From: Streptomyces roseifaciens
GTDB taxonomy: Bacteria; Actinomycetota; Actinomycetes; Streptomycetales; Streptomycetaceae
Length of the DNA stretch: 53,326 nucleotides
NCBI RefSeq assembly: GCF_001445655.1
Contig: NZ_LNBE01000009.1
Location: 1-53,326 of the forward strand
Direction of reading: 5' to 3'
In this document: positions 1 through 19,885 of the stretch, piece after piece
How the letters are laid out: each line of letters begins with the position of its first letter
Numbering within the stretch: position 1 is the stretch's first letter
Position numbers and translations under genes: made by a program
Notes under the pieces: generated by a model
What the model saw: the letters and a program-made list of their open reading frames with translations, nothing else
Database searches by the model: none
What the model was told of the DNA's origin: nothing

Positions 1-948
1 GCTCACCCGGAGCGCCGAAGGGGCAGGCGACGAAACGCTCAGCCGTGAGACCCGCACGATTGACGTAACCACGAGCCAGACCGGCACCGGAGACATACAG
101 CTCACCGGCCACGCCGGCGGGTACGAGACGCAGGTTGTCGTCGACCACGTACGCGCGCTTGTTGCCGATGGGGCGGCCGATGGGCAGCTGCGTCCCGGTC
201 AGGCCGTCGGTGGTGACGGTATGACAGGTGGTGAAGCCCATGCTTTCGACGGGTCCGTATCCGTTGCCCACGTGCAGGTCGGGGAAGAGCTGCAGGATCT
301 TTGCCACGTGGGCGACCGATCCGGCTTCCCCGCCGGTGAAGGCGATGCGTACGCCGCGGAAGGCGTCGGGGTATTCGTCGACGAGGTGGTTGAAGAGACT
401 CGCGGACAGCTGGAGCATGGTGACGCCGTGCTCGGCGACCAGGCGCTCGATGCCGATCGGCTCGGGACTTTGTCCGGGCTGGAGGACGCATGTCGCGCCG
501 TGCAGCAGCGCACCGAACAACTCCAGTGCGAAGCCGTCCCAGGACACGGGCGAGCATTGCAGGAACACTTCGCCCGGGCCGAAGTCGGCGTAGTCCTGGC
601 CGAGGTAGGTGCCCAGCAGGGCACGGTGCGAGGTGGCGACACCCTTGGGGCGTCCCGTCGAGCCGGACGTGAACATTACGCACGCCACATCATTCGCACG
701 TACATCACACACATCACGTACATCACGCACACGGGCCATGACCGCGCTCGGCGCATCGGCCAGGGCGTCGACACACACCGCCGACACCCCCGGAGCGGAT
801 GCGGAGATCGCGTCGCTGAGTCCCGTACGCGTGACCACCGTGCGCACGCCGGCTTCGGCGAGGACACCTGCCACCCGTTCGGCCGGGAACTCCGGGTCCA
901 GCAAGGTGTATCCGGCACCGGCCTTCAATACGGCCAGCAGGGCGACGA
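1..948 (-). CDS. NRPS adenylation-domain fragment, inverted and truncated
   Basis: Read on the minus strand, this is an adenylation (A) domain that would activate an amino acid as its aminoacyl-AMP. Visible cores are [10 protein letters not shown] near 946-917, the ATP-binding [11 protein letters not shown] near 690-655, GNGYGPVES near 280-250 and the ERFVACPFG region at the window edge. It closely matches the first A domain of the + strand NRPS gene (about 2300-3238), including the same pocket region. There is no start codon: homology stops abruptly at about 946, in front of unrelated sequence, and the frame runs off the left edge. It may be a real neighbouring NRPS gene cut by the window, or a mis-joined copy of the downstream gene. 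The domain call is firm; its status as a separate gene is not. Confidence 0.6.
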
Positions 949-1159
949 CGGCCGCGGCGGGGCGTCCACGGCCGGGGGCAGCGGGCTGGCCGGGCTCGCG
1001 GAGCGGGTGTGGGAGCTGGAGGAGGACCCGGAGGCGGCCGCCCGGATGGTCGACGACGCGCACGGCGAGGTGAAGCTCGCCCTGCAGGAGCTCGGAGACC
1101 GTGAAGTACGCGATGCCCTCGATGGCCGGCGCGGGCCGGTCCGGCAGGTCCGCCTCGGC
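949..1159. other. Unassigned segment between A-domain fragment and palindrome
   Basis: This 211-base stretch matches neither the A domain on its left nor the condensation domain on its right. On the + strand, one frame (codon starts 2 mod 3) has almost every third position G or C and reads as an acidic, helical protein piece ([12 protein letters not shown], then [20 protein letters not shown]). That suggests the middle of a real gene from elsewhere. The minus frame continuous with the A domain is also open, but it reads like low-complexity shadow sequence. I do not recognise the protein. The simplest reading is a foreign fragment joined at both ends. Confidence 0.4.
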
Positions 1160-1202
1160 CTGCACCGGCAACGGCTCCCACGCCGGAGCCTCACCCGCAC
1201 AC

Positions 1203-12809
<11,607 letters not shown>

Positions 12810-12825
12810 CGAGGCGGGCGGCGGT

Positions 12826-12866
12826 GCCGTCGGCCGGCCGGCCCGTCCGGTCAGCCGGCCGACGGC
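12826..12866. terminator. Hairpin between convergent NRPS and SARP genes
   Basis: A 13-bp perfect stem (GCCGTCGGCCGGC with its complement) encloses a 15-base loop. It lies in the 41-base gap between the NRPS stop (12809) and the regulator stop (12851) and runs into the regulator's last codons. Its position between convergent genes suggests a bidirectional terminator. There is no T-tract, as is common in Streptomyces. Confidence 0.55.
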
Positions 12867-15800
12867 CCGGGGCGGTATCCCGGGTCACCGTCGAAGTGGT
12901 ACCCCGGGTCACCGTCGAGGCGGAGTCCCGGGTTACGGTCGAAGCGGATTCCCGGGGCCGGGGCCGGGTCCGGGGCCGGGGCCGGGCGGTGGCCCGCTTC
13001 GTCTCCGGCGGTGTCGAGCCCCAGTTCGTACTGGAGACCGGCCGCCTTGACGAAGTGTTCCGCCGCCGCCCCGTCCCCGACCGCGCGCAGGGCCCTGCCG
13101 AGCACCCGGTGGCTGCGCGCCATGAGCAGGTTCTCCTGTGCCAGGAGGGATGCGGAGAGAGCCTGGGACGCCTCCTCCAGCGCGGCGGCGGTGTCCCCCG
13201 TGGCCAGCAGGGTCTCGGCCAGCCGGTAGCGGCACTCCGCCTCGGTTCGGATCCGGCCGCTGACCCGTATCCGCTCGAGGACGTCACCGTACAGCCGCGC
13301 CGCGTGCGCGTACCGCCCCTCCTGGGAGTAGCTCTCGGCCTCCGCCAGGCGTACGGCGAACAGCGACTCGTGGTCGCCGCTCCCGGTGAACTCGGCTGCG
13401 AGGGCGCGGCATTCGTCCCTGATACGGGTGAGGGCCCTGCGGCGGCGGGGGTCGCGCACCTCGATGCGCAGCAGGACCGTGCGCCTCCGCTGCACGAGTC
13501 CGTGGTCGCCCGTCGTCTCGGCCAGGGACACCGCTCGCAGGCCGTAGCGGCGGGCGGACTCGAAGTGGCCGCACTGCAGGTGCAGGTCGGACAGCATCGA
13601 CAGGGCGAACAGGACGCACAGGAAGCGCCGGACGCCGTCGGTGAGGGTGGGCGAGTCTCCGAGGTGGTCGAGCACCCGGGTCAGGTAGTGCTCGGCGCGG
13701 GCGGACGAGGCCCGGTTGCGGTGGAGCACCCCGGCCGCGTAGTAGGCCGTGCCGGTCACGTCCTCGCCGCACCAGCGTTCGGCTGCGGGTACGAGCTCCG
13801 TGGCCGCGCGTACCGCCACTGCCAGGGGCAGCGTCTCCTCGAAGGCGGGGAGCAGGGCGAGGATGTCCACGCCGTGGGCGATGGCGTCCGGGGAGCCGGT
13901 GGTCGCGGCCTGTTCGGCCAGTGCGGCGAGTGTCGGCACCTCGCGGCGCACCCACTCGACGGCTTCGGCCCGGACGCTCAGGTCGGCGCCCCGGGAGCGT
14001 CGTGGATGGGCTTCGCGCGTCAGCGGGCCGCCCAGCGGGTGGGTGGCCCGCACGGCGTTGACGATGCAGGCCGCGGCGTGGTCGACCGCCCGGAGGACGG
14101 CGTCGAGGCGCTCGTCATCGGTCAGTTCGGCGTGCGCCTTGGAGCGGGCGTAGACGCCGACCAGGTCGTGGTAGCGGAAGCGGCCGGGAGCCGGCGACTC
14201 CAGCAGTGCGGCGTCCACGAGGGACTCCAGGACCGTCTCGGCGTCCAGCTCCGGCAGGCACAGGACCGCTGCCGCGGACGAGACGCCCCAGTCGAGGCTG
14301 TGCGGCAGGGAGAGCATCAGGAACGCCCGGGTCTGCTCCGGATTGAGCTGGGCGAACGACACTTCGAAGGCCGCCTCGACGGACAGGTCCTCCACGCGGA
14401 GCTCGCGCAGCAGCCGGACCTCGTCCGAGAGCCGGGAGACCATTTCCTCGACCGTCCAGGACGGCCGGGCCGCCAGCCGGGCCGCCGTGACCCTCAGCGC
14501 GAGCGGCAGGTGGCCGCACGCACGCGCCAGGGCCGAGGCCGACTGCGGTTCGCGCTCCATCCGGTCCTGCCCGGCGAGCCGGCTCAGCAGGGCGAAGGCA
14601 TCCGCGCCGCTGAGCCCTTCGAGGGGGAGCCGGAGCGTGGCGGGTACGGAGGCGAGGGTGCGCGCCGTGACGAGAACGGCGCTGTGCGGCGCACCGGGCA
14701 GCAGGAGCCGGACCTGTTCGGCGCCGGCCGCGTTGTCCAGGACGATCAGCATCGACCGGTCGAAGGCGAGGGTGCGGAAGAGGGCTGCCCGGTCGTCGAC
14801 CCGCAGGGGGATGCGGCCGGGCGGGACGGACAGCGCGCTCAGGAAGCGTTCCAGGACGTCCGCCGGATCGGTCGGCGCGCCGTCCGCTCCGCGCAGCTCG
14901 GCGTACAACTGGCCGTCGGGGAAGTGCGATGCCACGGCGTGCGCGGCCCGCAGGGCCAGCGAGGTCTTGCCGACCCCTCCCATTCCGGTGACGACGGCCA
15001 CGGCGTGGTCGTCGCCTTCGGTGAGCGCCCCGGTCAGCCGGGCGTTCTCATCGGCGCGTCCGACGAAGTCGGCGGGCGGCGGCGGGAGCTGGCGGGGGAC
15101 GGTGTCGCCGGCCCCTCGGCCGGCGCCGGGTGCCGGGTCGGGCCTGCGGGTGCCGACCGGTGCCGGGGCGGGGACCTCCAGGAGCACGGGATCCCCGGCC
15201 AGCACCGCCGCATGGAGCTCCTTGAGCTCCGATCCCGTGTCGATGCCCAGTTCCCCGGCGAAGACCGTCCGGGCCCGGTCGTACGCGGCGAGGGCCTCGG
15301 CGCTGCGGCCGGACCGGTACAGGGCCAGCATCAGCGTGATGTACAGCCGTTCCCGGTAGGGGTGGATCTCCAGGGCGGCGAGGACGCCGGGGATCGCGGC
15401 CATGTGCCGCCCGCACTGGAGCATGAGTTCCAGATGGCATTCGGTGGCCGTCGCCCGCTGTTCCTCCAGGGCGCGTCGCTGGGCGTCGGCGTAGGGGCCC
15501 GGCACGCCGGCGAGCGTCGAGCCCTGCCACAGGCCCAGCGCCTCCTCCAGCATGGTCACGGCCGTCTCGGGCGCTCCTCCCGCGATGGCCGGCCGGGCCT
15601 GCTCCACCAGTTCGCAGAACCTCAGGGCGTCGACGGCCTCGCTCGGGATGCGTAACCGGTAGCCGCCGGCGACCGATTCGATGACCGACTCCGCACGGGC
15701 TGCCTCCGCCCGGACGGCCCGGGCCGCGCCGGGCCTGCCGGTGGCCGCGCTGCCGGTGGCCGCGCTGCCGGTGGCCGCGCTGCCGGAGGCGGCGGACGGC

Positions 15801-16054
15801 TCGGCGGCGTCGATCCGCGACCGCAGGCGGTGGACGTAGTTGACGATCACGCGGCGTGCGGTAACGGGCGGTTCGTCGTCGTAAAGGTCGTCGACCAGCT
15901 GGTCGGCGGAGACGAGGTGTCCGGCCCGCAGCGCCAGGGCGGCGAACACGGCCTGCGGCCCCGGCGCTCCCGGGGAGACGGCCGAGCCCCCGGCAGGAAC
16001 CCATCGCACCGGACCGAGCACCTGCACACGGGCCCCAAGCGCAACTGCCACCAC
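12851..16054 (-). CDS. AfsR-type SARP regulator (winged helix-BTAD-NB-ARC-TPR)
   Basis: This 1067-residue protein is a large Streptomyces antibiotic regulatory protein, predicted to activate a nearby cluster, most simply the NRPS it faces. An OmpR-like winged helix fills about residues 5-95, followed by a bacterial transcriptional activation domain (about 120-285, with GLWQGSTLAG and ELGIDTGSEL). An NB-ARC ATPase carries the P-loop GMGGVGKTS (Lys near 362) and a LIVLDNAAG Walker B, with a helical TPR-like C-terminus beyond it. The GTG start at 16054 follows a GAGGGG ribosome-binding site. Codon 134 is TTA (Leu in YRLRIP), which would make translation depend on the bldA tRNA. Two short tandem repeats lie in linkers, one near residue 95 and one at the extreme C-terminus. 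It resembles AfsR more than the short pathway SARPs. Confidence 0.9.
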   Translation of the reverse strand: MVAVALGARVQVLGPVRWVPAGGSAVSPGAPGPQAVFAALALRAGHLVSADQLVDDLYDDEPPVTARRVIVNYVHRLRSRIDAAEPSAASGSAATGSAATGSAATGRPGAARAVRAEAARAESVIESVAGGYRLRIPSEAVDALRFCELVEQARPAIAGGAPETAVTMLEEALGLWQGSTLAGVPGPYADAQRRALEEQRATATECHLELMLQCGRHMAAIPGVLAALEIHPYRERLYITLMLALYRSGRSAEALAAYDRARTVFAGELGIDTGSELKELHAAVLAGDPVLLEVPAPAPVGTRRPDPAPGAGRGAGDTVPRQLPPPPADFVGRADENARLTGALTEGDDHAVAVVTGMGGVGKTSLALRAAHAVASHFPDGQLYAELRGADGAPTDPADVLERFLSALSVPPGRIPLRVDDRAALFRTLAFDRSMLIVLDNAAGAEQVRLLLPGAPHSAVLVTARTLASVPATLRLPLEGLSGADAFALLSRLAGQDRMEREPQSASALARACGHLPLALRVTAARLAARPSWTVEEMVSRLSDEVRLLRELRVEDLSVEAAFEVSFAQLNPEQTRAFLMLSLPHSLDWGVSSAAAVLCLPELDAETVLESLVDAALLESPAPGRFRYHDLVGVYARSKAHAELTDDERLDAVLRAVDHAAACIVNAVRATHPLGGPLTREAHPRRSRGADLSVRAEAVEWVRREVPTLAALAEQAATTGSPDAIAHGVDILALLPAFEETLPLAVAVRAATELVPAAERWCGEDVTGTAYYAAGVLHRNRASSARAEHYLTRVLDHLGDSPTLTDGVRRFLCVLFALSMLSDLHLQCGHFESARRYGLRAVSLAETTGDHGLVQRRRTVLLRIEVRDPRRRRALTRIRDECRALAAEFTGSGDHESLFAVRLAEAESYSQEGRYAHAARLYGDVLERIRVSGRIRTEAECRYRLAETLLATGDTAAALEEASQALSASLLAQENLLMARSHRVLGRALRAVGDGAAAEHFVKAAGLQYELGLDTAGDEAGHRPAPAPDPAPAPGIRFDRNPGLRLDGDPGYHFDGDPGYRPGPSAG
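12875..12958 (-). repeat. 24-bp tandem repeat at the SARP C-terminus
   Basis: Three and a half units of 24 bases encode repeats of the type DGDPGYHF/DGDPGYRP at the end of the SARP regulator. The tail is probably disordered and of variable length. Confidence 0.75.
15735..15785 (-). repeat. 15-bp tandem repeat in the SARP linker
   Basis: Three exact 15-base units (CTGCCGGTGGCCGCG on the + strand) plus a partial unit encode an Ala-Ala-Thr-Gly-Ser linker between the winged helix and the BTAD domain. Such repeats expand and shrink by slippage without changing frame. Confidence 0.8.
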
Positions 16055-16201
16055 AGGACACCCCTCAATAGCCCATCACGCATAAGCCGTTGAACGGCTC
16101 CTTTTCCCCATATGACCACGTTGAATCTGTAGAAGCCATGCTTCTCGGCGCCGCGATCCGGAGATGCGACTGCTTTCGGCCACCGCAGCGGGGGCGCCTC
16201 C

Positions 16202-16807
16202 TCAGGCGGAGGCTGGGGCGGGCAGGCCCCGCAGGCGTGCGATGCCCTGGTCCAGGGCGGCTTCCAGGTGGTCCATGCCGCCCGTCGTCAGGAGGATCAT
16301 CACGCCGCCCTGGACTCCGGCGAGGAGGGCCGCGGCCTCGCGGTCTGCGTCCAGTTCGGGGGTCACCTCGCCGATGTCCTGCATGTGGCGGATGCCTGCG
16401 GCGAGTTGGTCCTGCCACCGCTGCAGGAGCTCGCGGGCCACGGTCCGCGCTGCGTCCGTGGCCGTTCCCAGCTGGGATACGGCCGCGTGCAGCGGGCAGT
16501 TCTCGCCTTGCTCGCGGTAGCGGGCGACGACCTTGTCCCGCCACTGCCACCACGCGGCCCAGCTGGTCAGAGAGCCCAGCTCCGGCTGCTGGTCGTCGAT
16601 GACCCGGGCCGCCTCGTACCGGGCCACGGCCAGCAGCAGTTCGTCCTTCCCGCCGGGGAAGTAGTGGAACAACTGGCTCTTACTGGTCGCCGTGCGATCC
16701 ATGACGTCCTCGAGCCGCAGGGAGAATACGCCCTGATTCCGGATCTCCTCGGCGGCTCCCTCGACGATGCGCTGCTTGGTCGCGGCGCCCTTACGGGTCA
16801 ACGACAC
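16202..16807 (-). CDS. TetR/AcrR-family repressor (LmrA/YxaF-like C-terminus)
   Basis: This 201-residue repressor has an N-terminal helix-turn-helix (TKQRIVEGAAEEI through TSKSQLFHYFPGGKDELL) and an all-helical ligand domain containing a CPLHAAVSQLG element typical of the LmrA/YxaF branch. The GTG at 16807 is chosen because AAGGAGG lies just upstream. A longer open frame back to 16888 has no ribosome-binding site and adds residues unlike the family. The gene ends 147 bases before the SARP start and lies 106 bases downstream of the CGNR gene on the same strand. Its target is unknown. Candidates are its own promoter, the nearby ABC-F gene, or the palindromic operator at 21205. Confidence 0.88.
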   Translation of the reverse strand: MSLTRKGAATKQRIVEGAAEEIRNQGVFSLRLEDVMDRTATSKSQLFHYFPGGKDELLLAVARYEAARVIDDQQPELGSLTSWAAWWQWRDKVVARYREQGENCPLHAAVSQLGTATDAARTVARELLQRWQDQLAAGIRHMQDIGEVTPELDADREAAALLAGVQGGVMILLTTGGMDHLEAALDQGIARLRGLPAPASA

Positions 16808-16913
16808 ATGTCCTCCTTGTGTGTGAAGCGCGTCCGGTTGGATGCGCCATGGCTGCTCAGGGCAGGAGGAGAACCCCCTCAGGGGCATGCGGCAGGGAGG
16901 CCGGGTGCCACGG

Positions 16914-17474
16914 TCACCCCGTGGACGTGACGGCGGTCCTCCTGCGGGCGCGGTACGCGGCGGCCTTGATCTTGTTGCCGCAGGACTCCATGCCGCACCA
17001 CTGGCGCCGTCGCCCGCGCGAGCGGTCGATGTAGACGCGGGTGCACTCGGGGTTGCCGCACTCCTTGAGCAGGGGTACGTCCGGGCCGCTCAGCAGTTCC
17101 ACCGCGTGCCGGGCGATGGTGGACAGCGCTTCTCGCTGCGTCGCCGCCGTCCAGCGGCCGGAGTGGGTCAGCTGCGGTGCCGCGGGAGGCCTGCGGGCCG
17201 CGTCGTTGACCGCGGCCAGCGCCTCGTCGTCGAAGTCCGCGCCAAGGCGCCGCGCCGTGATCAGCTGGTAGACGGCCTCCCGCACGGTCGTCGCCCGCCC
17301 CACGTCGGCCTGCCGGGCGGGCGAGACGGAGTCGGCGATGCCGGACTCCACGTACCACGCGTCCAAGCGTTCCGGCGCCGCGAACATCTCGAATCGCGCC
17401 GTGCGGCGTGCCCGCAGCGTGGCCGCGAAGTCCAGGGCCGGATTGCCGCACACGAAGACGTGATCCAAGTTCAC
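16914..17474 (-). CDS. CGNR zinc-finger protein with ABATE-like domain
   Basis: This 186-residue protein has an ABATE-type N-terminal domain (about 1-130, beginning with a CGNPALDFAATL motif). A C-terminal CGNR zinc finger follows, with a CGNPEC pair near residue 138, a WCGMESCGN pair and a basic tail (KAAAYRARRR). The family is thought to bind nucleic acid, and many members are putative stress regulators. It starts at a GTG at 17474; the one nearby ATG is out of frame. It lies on the same strand as the TetR gene and could form an operon with it. Confidence 0.85.
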   Translation of the reverse strand: MNLDHVFVCGNPALDFAATLRARRTARFEMFAAPERLDAWYVESGIADSVSPARQADVGRATTVREAVYQLITARRLGADFDDEALAAVNDAARRPPAAPQLTHSGRWTAATQREALSTIARHAVELLSGPDVPLLKECGNPECTRVYIDRSRGRRRQWCGMESCGNKIKAAAYRARRRTAVTSTG

Positions 17475-17769
17475 GTCGCCATCTTGACGGGTGGCTATGG
17501 CGCTCGCAAGGTTCGTCAGCCGTTACGGCGGGGCCTCCCTCCGTGGCGTTCAGCCGGAGCTCGCGGCCCGGCCGGCGCCGCCGCAGCCGGCGGTCGTGGC
17601 CGGCCAGGACGATCGCGCCGGGCCCCGTACCCAGCGCGGACTCCAACTCGAGGCGCGGGACGCCTGCCGGGCGTGTTCGAGGTGGCGGGCGTAGGCGTCG
17701 AGCGGTTCCGCGTGGCCTGGGGCATCCTTGGGGTACCTCGGGCGTGGGCGCGGGCGGCACGTCAGCGGC
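17475..17769. other. Gap between ABC-F and CGNR genes, nothing recognised
   Basis: These 295 bases separate two minus-strand genes. Both strands have open frames, but none with a convincing start, codon bias and family motif together. I see no strong hairpin after the ABC-F stop. It may carry the promoter of the CGNR-TetR pair or a decayed gene. Confidence 0.35.
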
Positions 17770-19404
17770 TCAGGAGTGCGGTGCCCCTGTCTCCGTCAGT
17801 TCGCCGTCGGCGACCCGCAGCCACCGGTCGACGCCGATCCGTTCGAGGAAGCGCTCGTCGTGGCTGACCACCACGAACGCGCCGCGGTAGCACTGCAGGG
17901 CGCTCTCCAGCTGGCCCGCGCTGACCAGGTCGAGGTTGTTCGTCGGCTCGTCCAACAGCAGGAGCTGCGGGGCTGGTTCGGCGCACAGGACGCAAGCGAG
18001 CGTGGCGCGCAGGCGTTCGCCGCCGGAGAGTACGCGCACGGGCAGGTGTGCTCGGGGGCCGCGGAAGAGGAAGCGCGCGAGCAGGTTCATCCGCTCCGCC
18101 TCAGGCCGGTGCGGGGCGAACTCCGCGAAGTTCTCGGCCACGGTGCGGTCGGGGTCGAGCAGATCCAGGCGCTGCGACAGGGAGGCGATCCGCCCCTCGG
18201 CACGCTTGATGTTCCCGCCGTCCAGAGCGAGGTCACCGGCGATCAGCCGCAGCAGCGTGGTCTTGCCCGCGCCGTTGGGGCCGGTGAGCGCGATGCGTTC
18301 GGGGCCGCGGATCGTCAGGTGGGCGCCGTCCCCCGCGAACAGGTTCCGCTCGCCGCGGCGGATCTGCATCCGCTCGCCCAGGATGACGGTGCGTCCGGCG
18401 GGGACGTCGGTGTCGGGCAGTTCCAGGACGAGCCGCTGCTCGTCCCGCAGAGCGCGTCCCGCGTCGTCGAGCCGGGCCTGTGCCTCGTTCAGGCGGGTGG
18501 CGTGCATCTGGCCCGCCCGGCCGGCGGATTCCTGGGCGCCGCGCTTCATGTTCCCGGCGAAGATGCGCGGCAGGCCCGCGTTCTTGAGGTTGCGGGCGGC
18601 GTTGCTCGCGCGGCGCTCGGCGCGTTCCCGGGCCTGCTGCATCTCGCGCTTCTCCCGCTTCAGCTCCTGTTCGGCGTTGCGTACGTTCTTCTCCGCGACG
18701 TCCTGCTCGGCCCGTACGGCCTGCTCGTATTGGGTGAAGTTTCCTCCGTACAGGCGCAGTTCACCGCGGTCGAGTTCGGCGATGCGCTCCATGCGGTCCA
18801 GCAGGGCCCGGTCGTGGCTCACGACCAGCAGACTGCCGCTCCAGTCCGAGAGCACGTCGTAGAGCTTGTGCCGGGCTTCGAGGTCGAGGTTGTTGGTCGG
18901 TTCGTCCAGCAGCAGTACGTCGGGGCGCTTGAGCAGCTGCGCCGCCAGGCCGAGGCTGACGATCTGGCCGCCGCTGAGCGTGCCCAGGGTCCGGTCGAGG
19001 GCGAGATGGGCGAGGCCGAGCCGGTCGAGCTGGGCTCGGGTGCGCTCCTCGATGTCCCAGTCGTCGCCGATGGCCGTGAAGTGCTCCTCGCTCACATCGC
19101 CGGACTCGACGGCGTCGATGGCGCGGATCACCGCGTCGACACCCAGGACCTCGGCCACCGTCGGCTCACCGGTCAAGGGGAGGTTCTGCGGGAGGTAGCC
19201 GATCGTGCCGTTCACGGTCAACGACCCTGTTGCGGGGCGCAGTTCACCGGCGATCAGCTTCAGCAAGGTGCTTTTGCCGGAGCCGTTGGGTGCCACGAGA
19301 CCCGTACGGCCGGCGCCGACGGTGAAGGACAGGCCCTGGAAGACAGGGGTGTCGTCGGGCCAGGAGAAGGCGAGCTGGGAGCAGATGACGGAAGCGTCGG
19401 ACAT
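17770..19404 (-). CDS. ABC-F ATPase, probable antibiotic-resistance ribosome protection protein
   Basis: This 544-residue protein has two ATP-binding cassettes and no membrane segments, which defines ABC-F proteins. The first cassette has APNGSGKST, LSGGQ and LLLDEPTNNLD; the second has GPNGAGKTT, LSGGER and LLLDEPTNNLD. A long charged helical linker joins them (about residues 240-310, rich in Glu, Arg and Lys). Antibiotic-resistance members bind the ribosomal E site and dislodge drugs from the peptidyl transferase or exit-tunnel region. Streptomyces antibiotic clusters often carry one for self-resistance. The ATG at 19404 is chosen because the family similarity starts there (MSDASVIC) with a GAGG upstream; the frame is open further but without homology. 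A possible attenuation leader lies upstream. Neither a polyene nor an unknown peptide obviously needs ribosome protection, so the link to either cluster is open. Confidence 0.92.
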   Translation of the reverse strand: MSDASVICSQLAFSWPDDTPVFQGLSFTVGAGRTGLVAPNGSGKSTLLKLIAGELRPATGSLTVNGTIGYLPQNLPLTGEPTVAEVLGVDAVIRAIDAVESGDVSEEHFTAIGDDWDIEERTRAQLDRLGLAHLALDRTLGTLSGGQIVSLGLAAQLLKRPDVLLLDEPTNNLDLEARHKLYDVLSDWSGSLLVVSHDRALLDRMERIAELDRGELRLYGGNFTQYEQAVRAEQDVAEKNVRNAEQELKREKREMQQARERAERRASNAARNLKNAGLPRIFAGNMKRGAQESAGRAGQMHATRLNEAQARLDDAGRALRDEQRLVLELPDTDVPAGRTVILGERMQIRRGERNLFAGDGAHLTIRGPERIALTGPNGAGKTTLLRLIAGDLALDGGNIKRAEGRIASLSQRLDLLDPDRTVAENFAEFAPHRPEAERMNLLARFLFRGPRAHLPVRVLSGGERLRATLACVLCAEPAPQLLLLDEPTNNLDLVSAGQLESALQCYRGAFVVVSHDERFLERIGVDRWLRVADGELTETGAPHS

Positions 19405-19569
19405 GGGGATGACCTCGTGAGGAGAAGAGGGCAGGCCGCTCCGCGAGGAAACCGCTGTGCGGAAATCCTTCACGCGAAAGGTACTGCCCCTGAGACAGGG
19501 AAAGAGGGGAAGACGAGATGACCACGACGGCGGCACTGCCAAGGGTGCGCCTGCCGGTGGTCGATCAGA

Positions 19570-19586
19570 TCCGGGTATCACCCGGA
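19570..19586 (-). promoter_or_regulatory. Stem-loop overlapping the leader-peptide stop codon
   Basis: A 7-bp stem (TCCGGGT/ACCCGGA) with a three-base loop overlaps the stop of the short ORF at 19578-19607, about 165 bases upstream of the ABC-F start. A ribosome stalled on the ORF would cover it, a geometry seen in drug-inducible attenuators. Confidence 0.4.
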
Positions 19587-19607
19587 GATGTCGTCGTCAC
19601 CCGCCAT
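19578..19607 (-). CDS. Putative 9-residue leader peptide upstream of ABC-F gene
   Basis: The short ORF MAGDDDISG has a good ribosome-binding site (GAGGAG, seven bases before the ATG) and sits in the 5' region of the ABC-F gene. Many resistance ABC-F genes are controlled by drug-stalled translation of such uORFs. There is no sequence conservation to lean on, so the call rests on position, the ribosome-binding site and the overlapping stem-loop. Confidence 0.4.
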   Translation of the reverse strand: MAGDDDISG

Positions 19608-19643
19608 GTCTGAACTCCTCTACGAAGGATCACTGCCGCGGCC

Positions 19644-19674
19644 ACCGTATCAGGCGCCGTGCGGCCGCCCGCAA
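19644..19674 (-). promoter_or_regulatory. Possible promoter of the ABC-F leader
   Basis: TTGCGG (19674-19669) and TACGGT (19649-19644) are 19 bases apart and point toward the leader ORF and the ABC-F gene. The predicted start site falls just before the leader's ribosome-binding site. The spacing is slightly long, so the call is weak. Confidence 0.3.
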
Positions 19675-19679
19675 GCGCT

Positions 19680-19874
19680 TTAGAGCACCAGGTCCCACGC
19701 CAGGCAGGACAGCAGATTCCCCGCCCCTTCGGGGCTACCGGTGCCTCGCGCCGCGCCCCTCGGCGAAGCCTCCTTCGTCTCGACCATGTCCTCGTAGGCG
19801 ATCCGCTCCGGCAGCGCGCCGAACCGCGCGTGGCGCATCGCCGAGCCGCTGTCCTGTGTGTTGTGGTCTTCCAT
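19680..19874 (-). CDS. Small hypothetical protein, coupled to the upstream hydrolase gene
   Basis: This 64-residue ORF begins at the second ATG (19874), preceded by GAGG at good spacing. An in-frame ATG at 19886 overlaps the hydrolase stop as TGATG, so translational coupling is likely either way. The peptide is hydrophilic, with RHARFGALPERI and YEDMVETKEA segments, and ends in a hydrophobic LLSCLAWDLVL tail with a single Cys. There is no signal peptide or membrane helix. I do not recognise the family. Its size and coupling allow a partner protein of the hydrolase or a peptide precursor, but no modifying enzyme lies next to it. Confidence 0.55.
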   Translation of the reverse strand: MEDHNTQDSGSAMRHARFGALPERIAYEDMVETKEASPRGAARGTGSPEGAGNLLSCLAWDLVL

Positions 19875-19885
19875 CGTCAGCCTCA

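Noticed and set aside
19244..19525. A minus-strand frame (VISSSPLSLSQGQY) upstream of the ABC-F gene
   Set aside because: It runs into the ABC-F coding region in another frame and has no ribosome-binding site or coding bias. It is at most part of the leader RNA.
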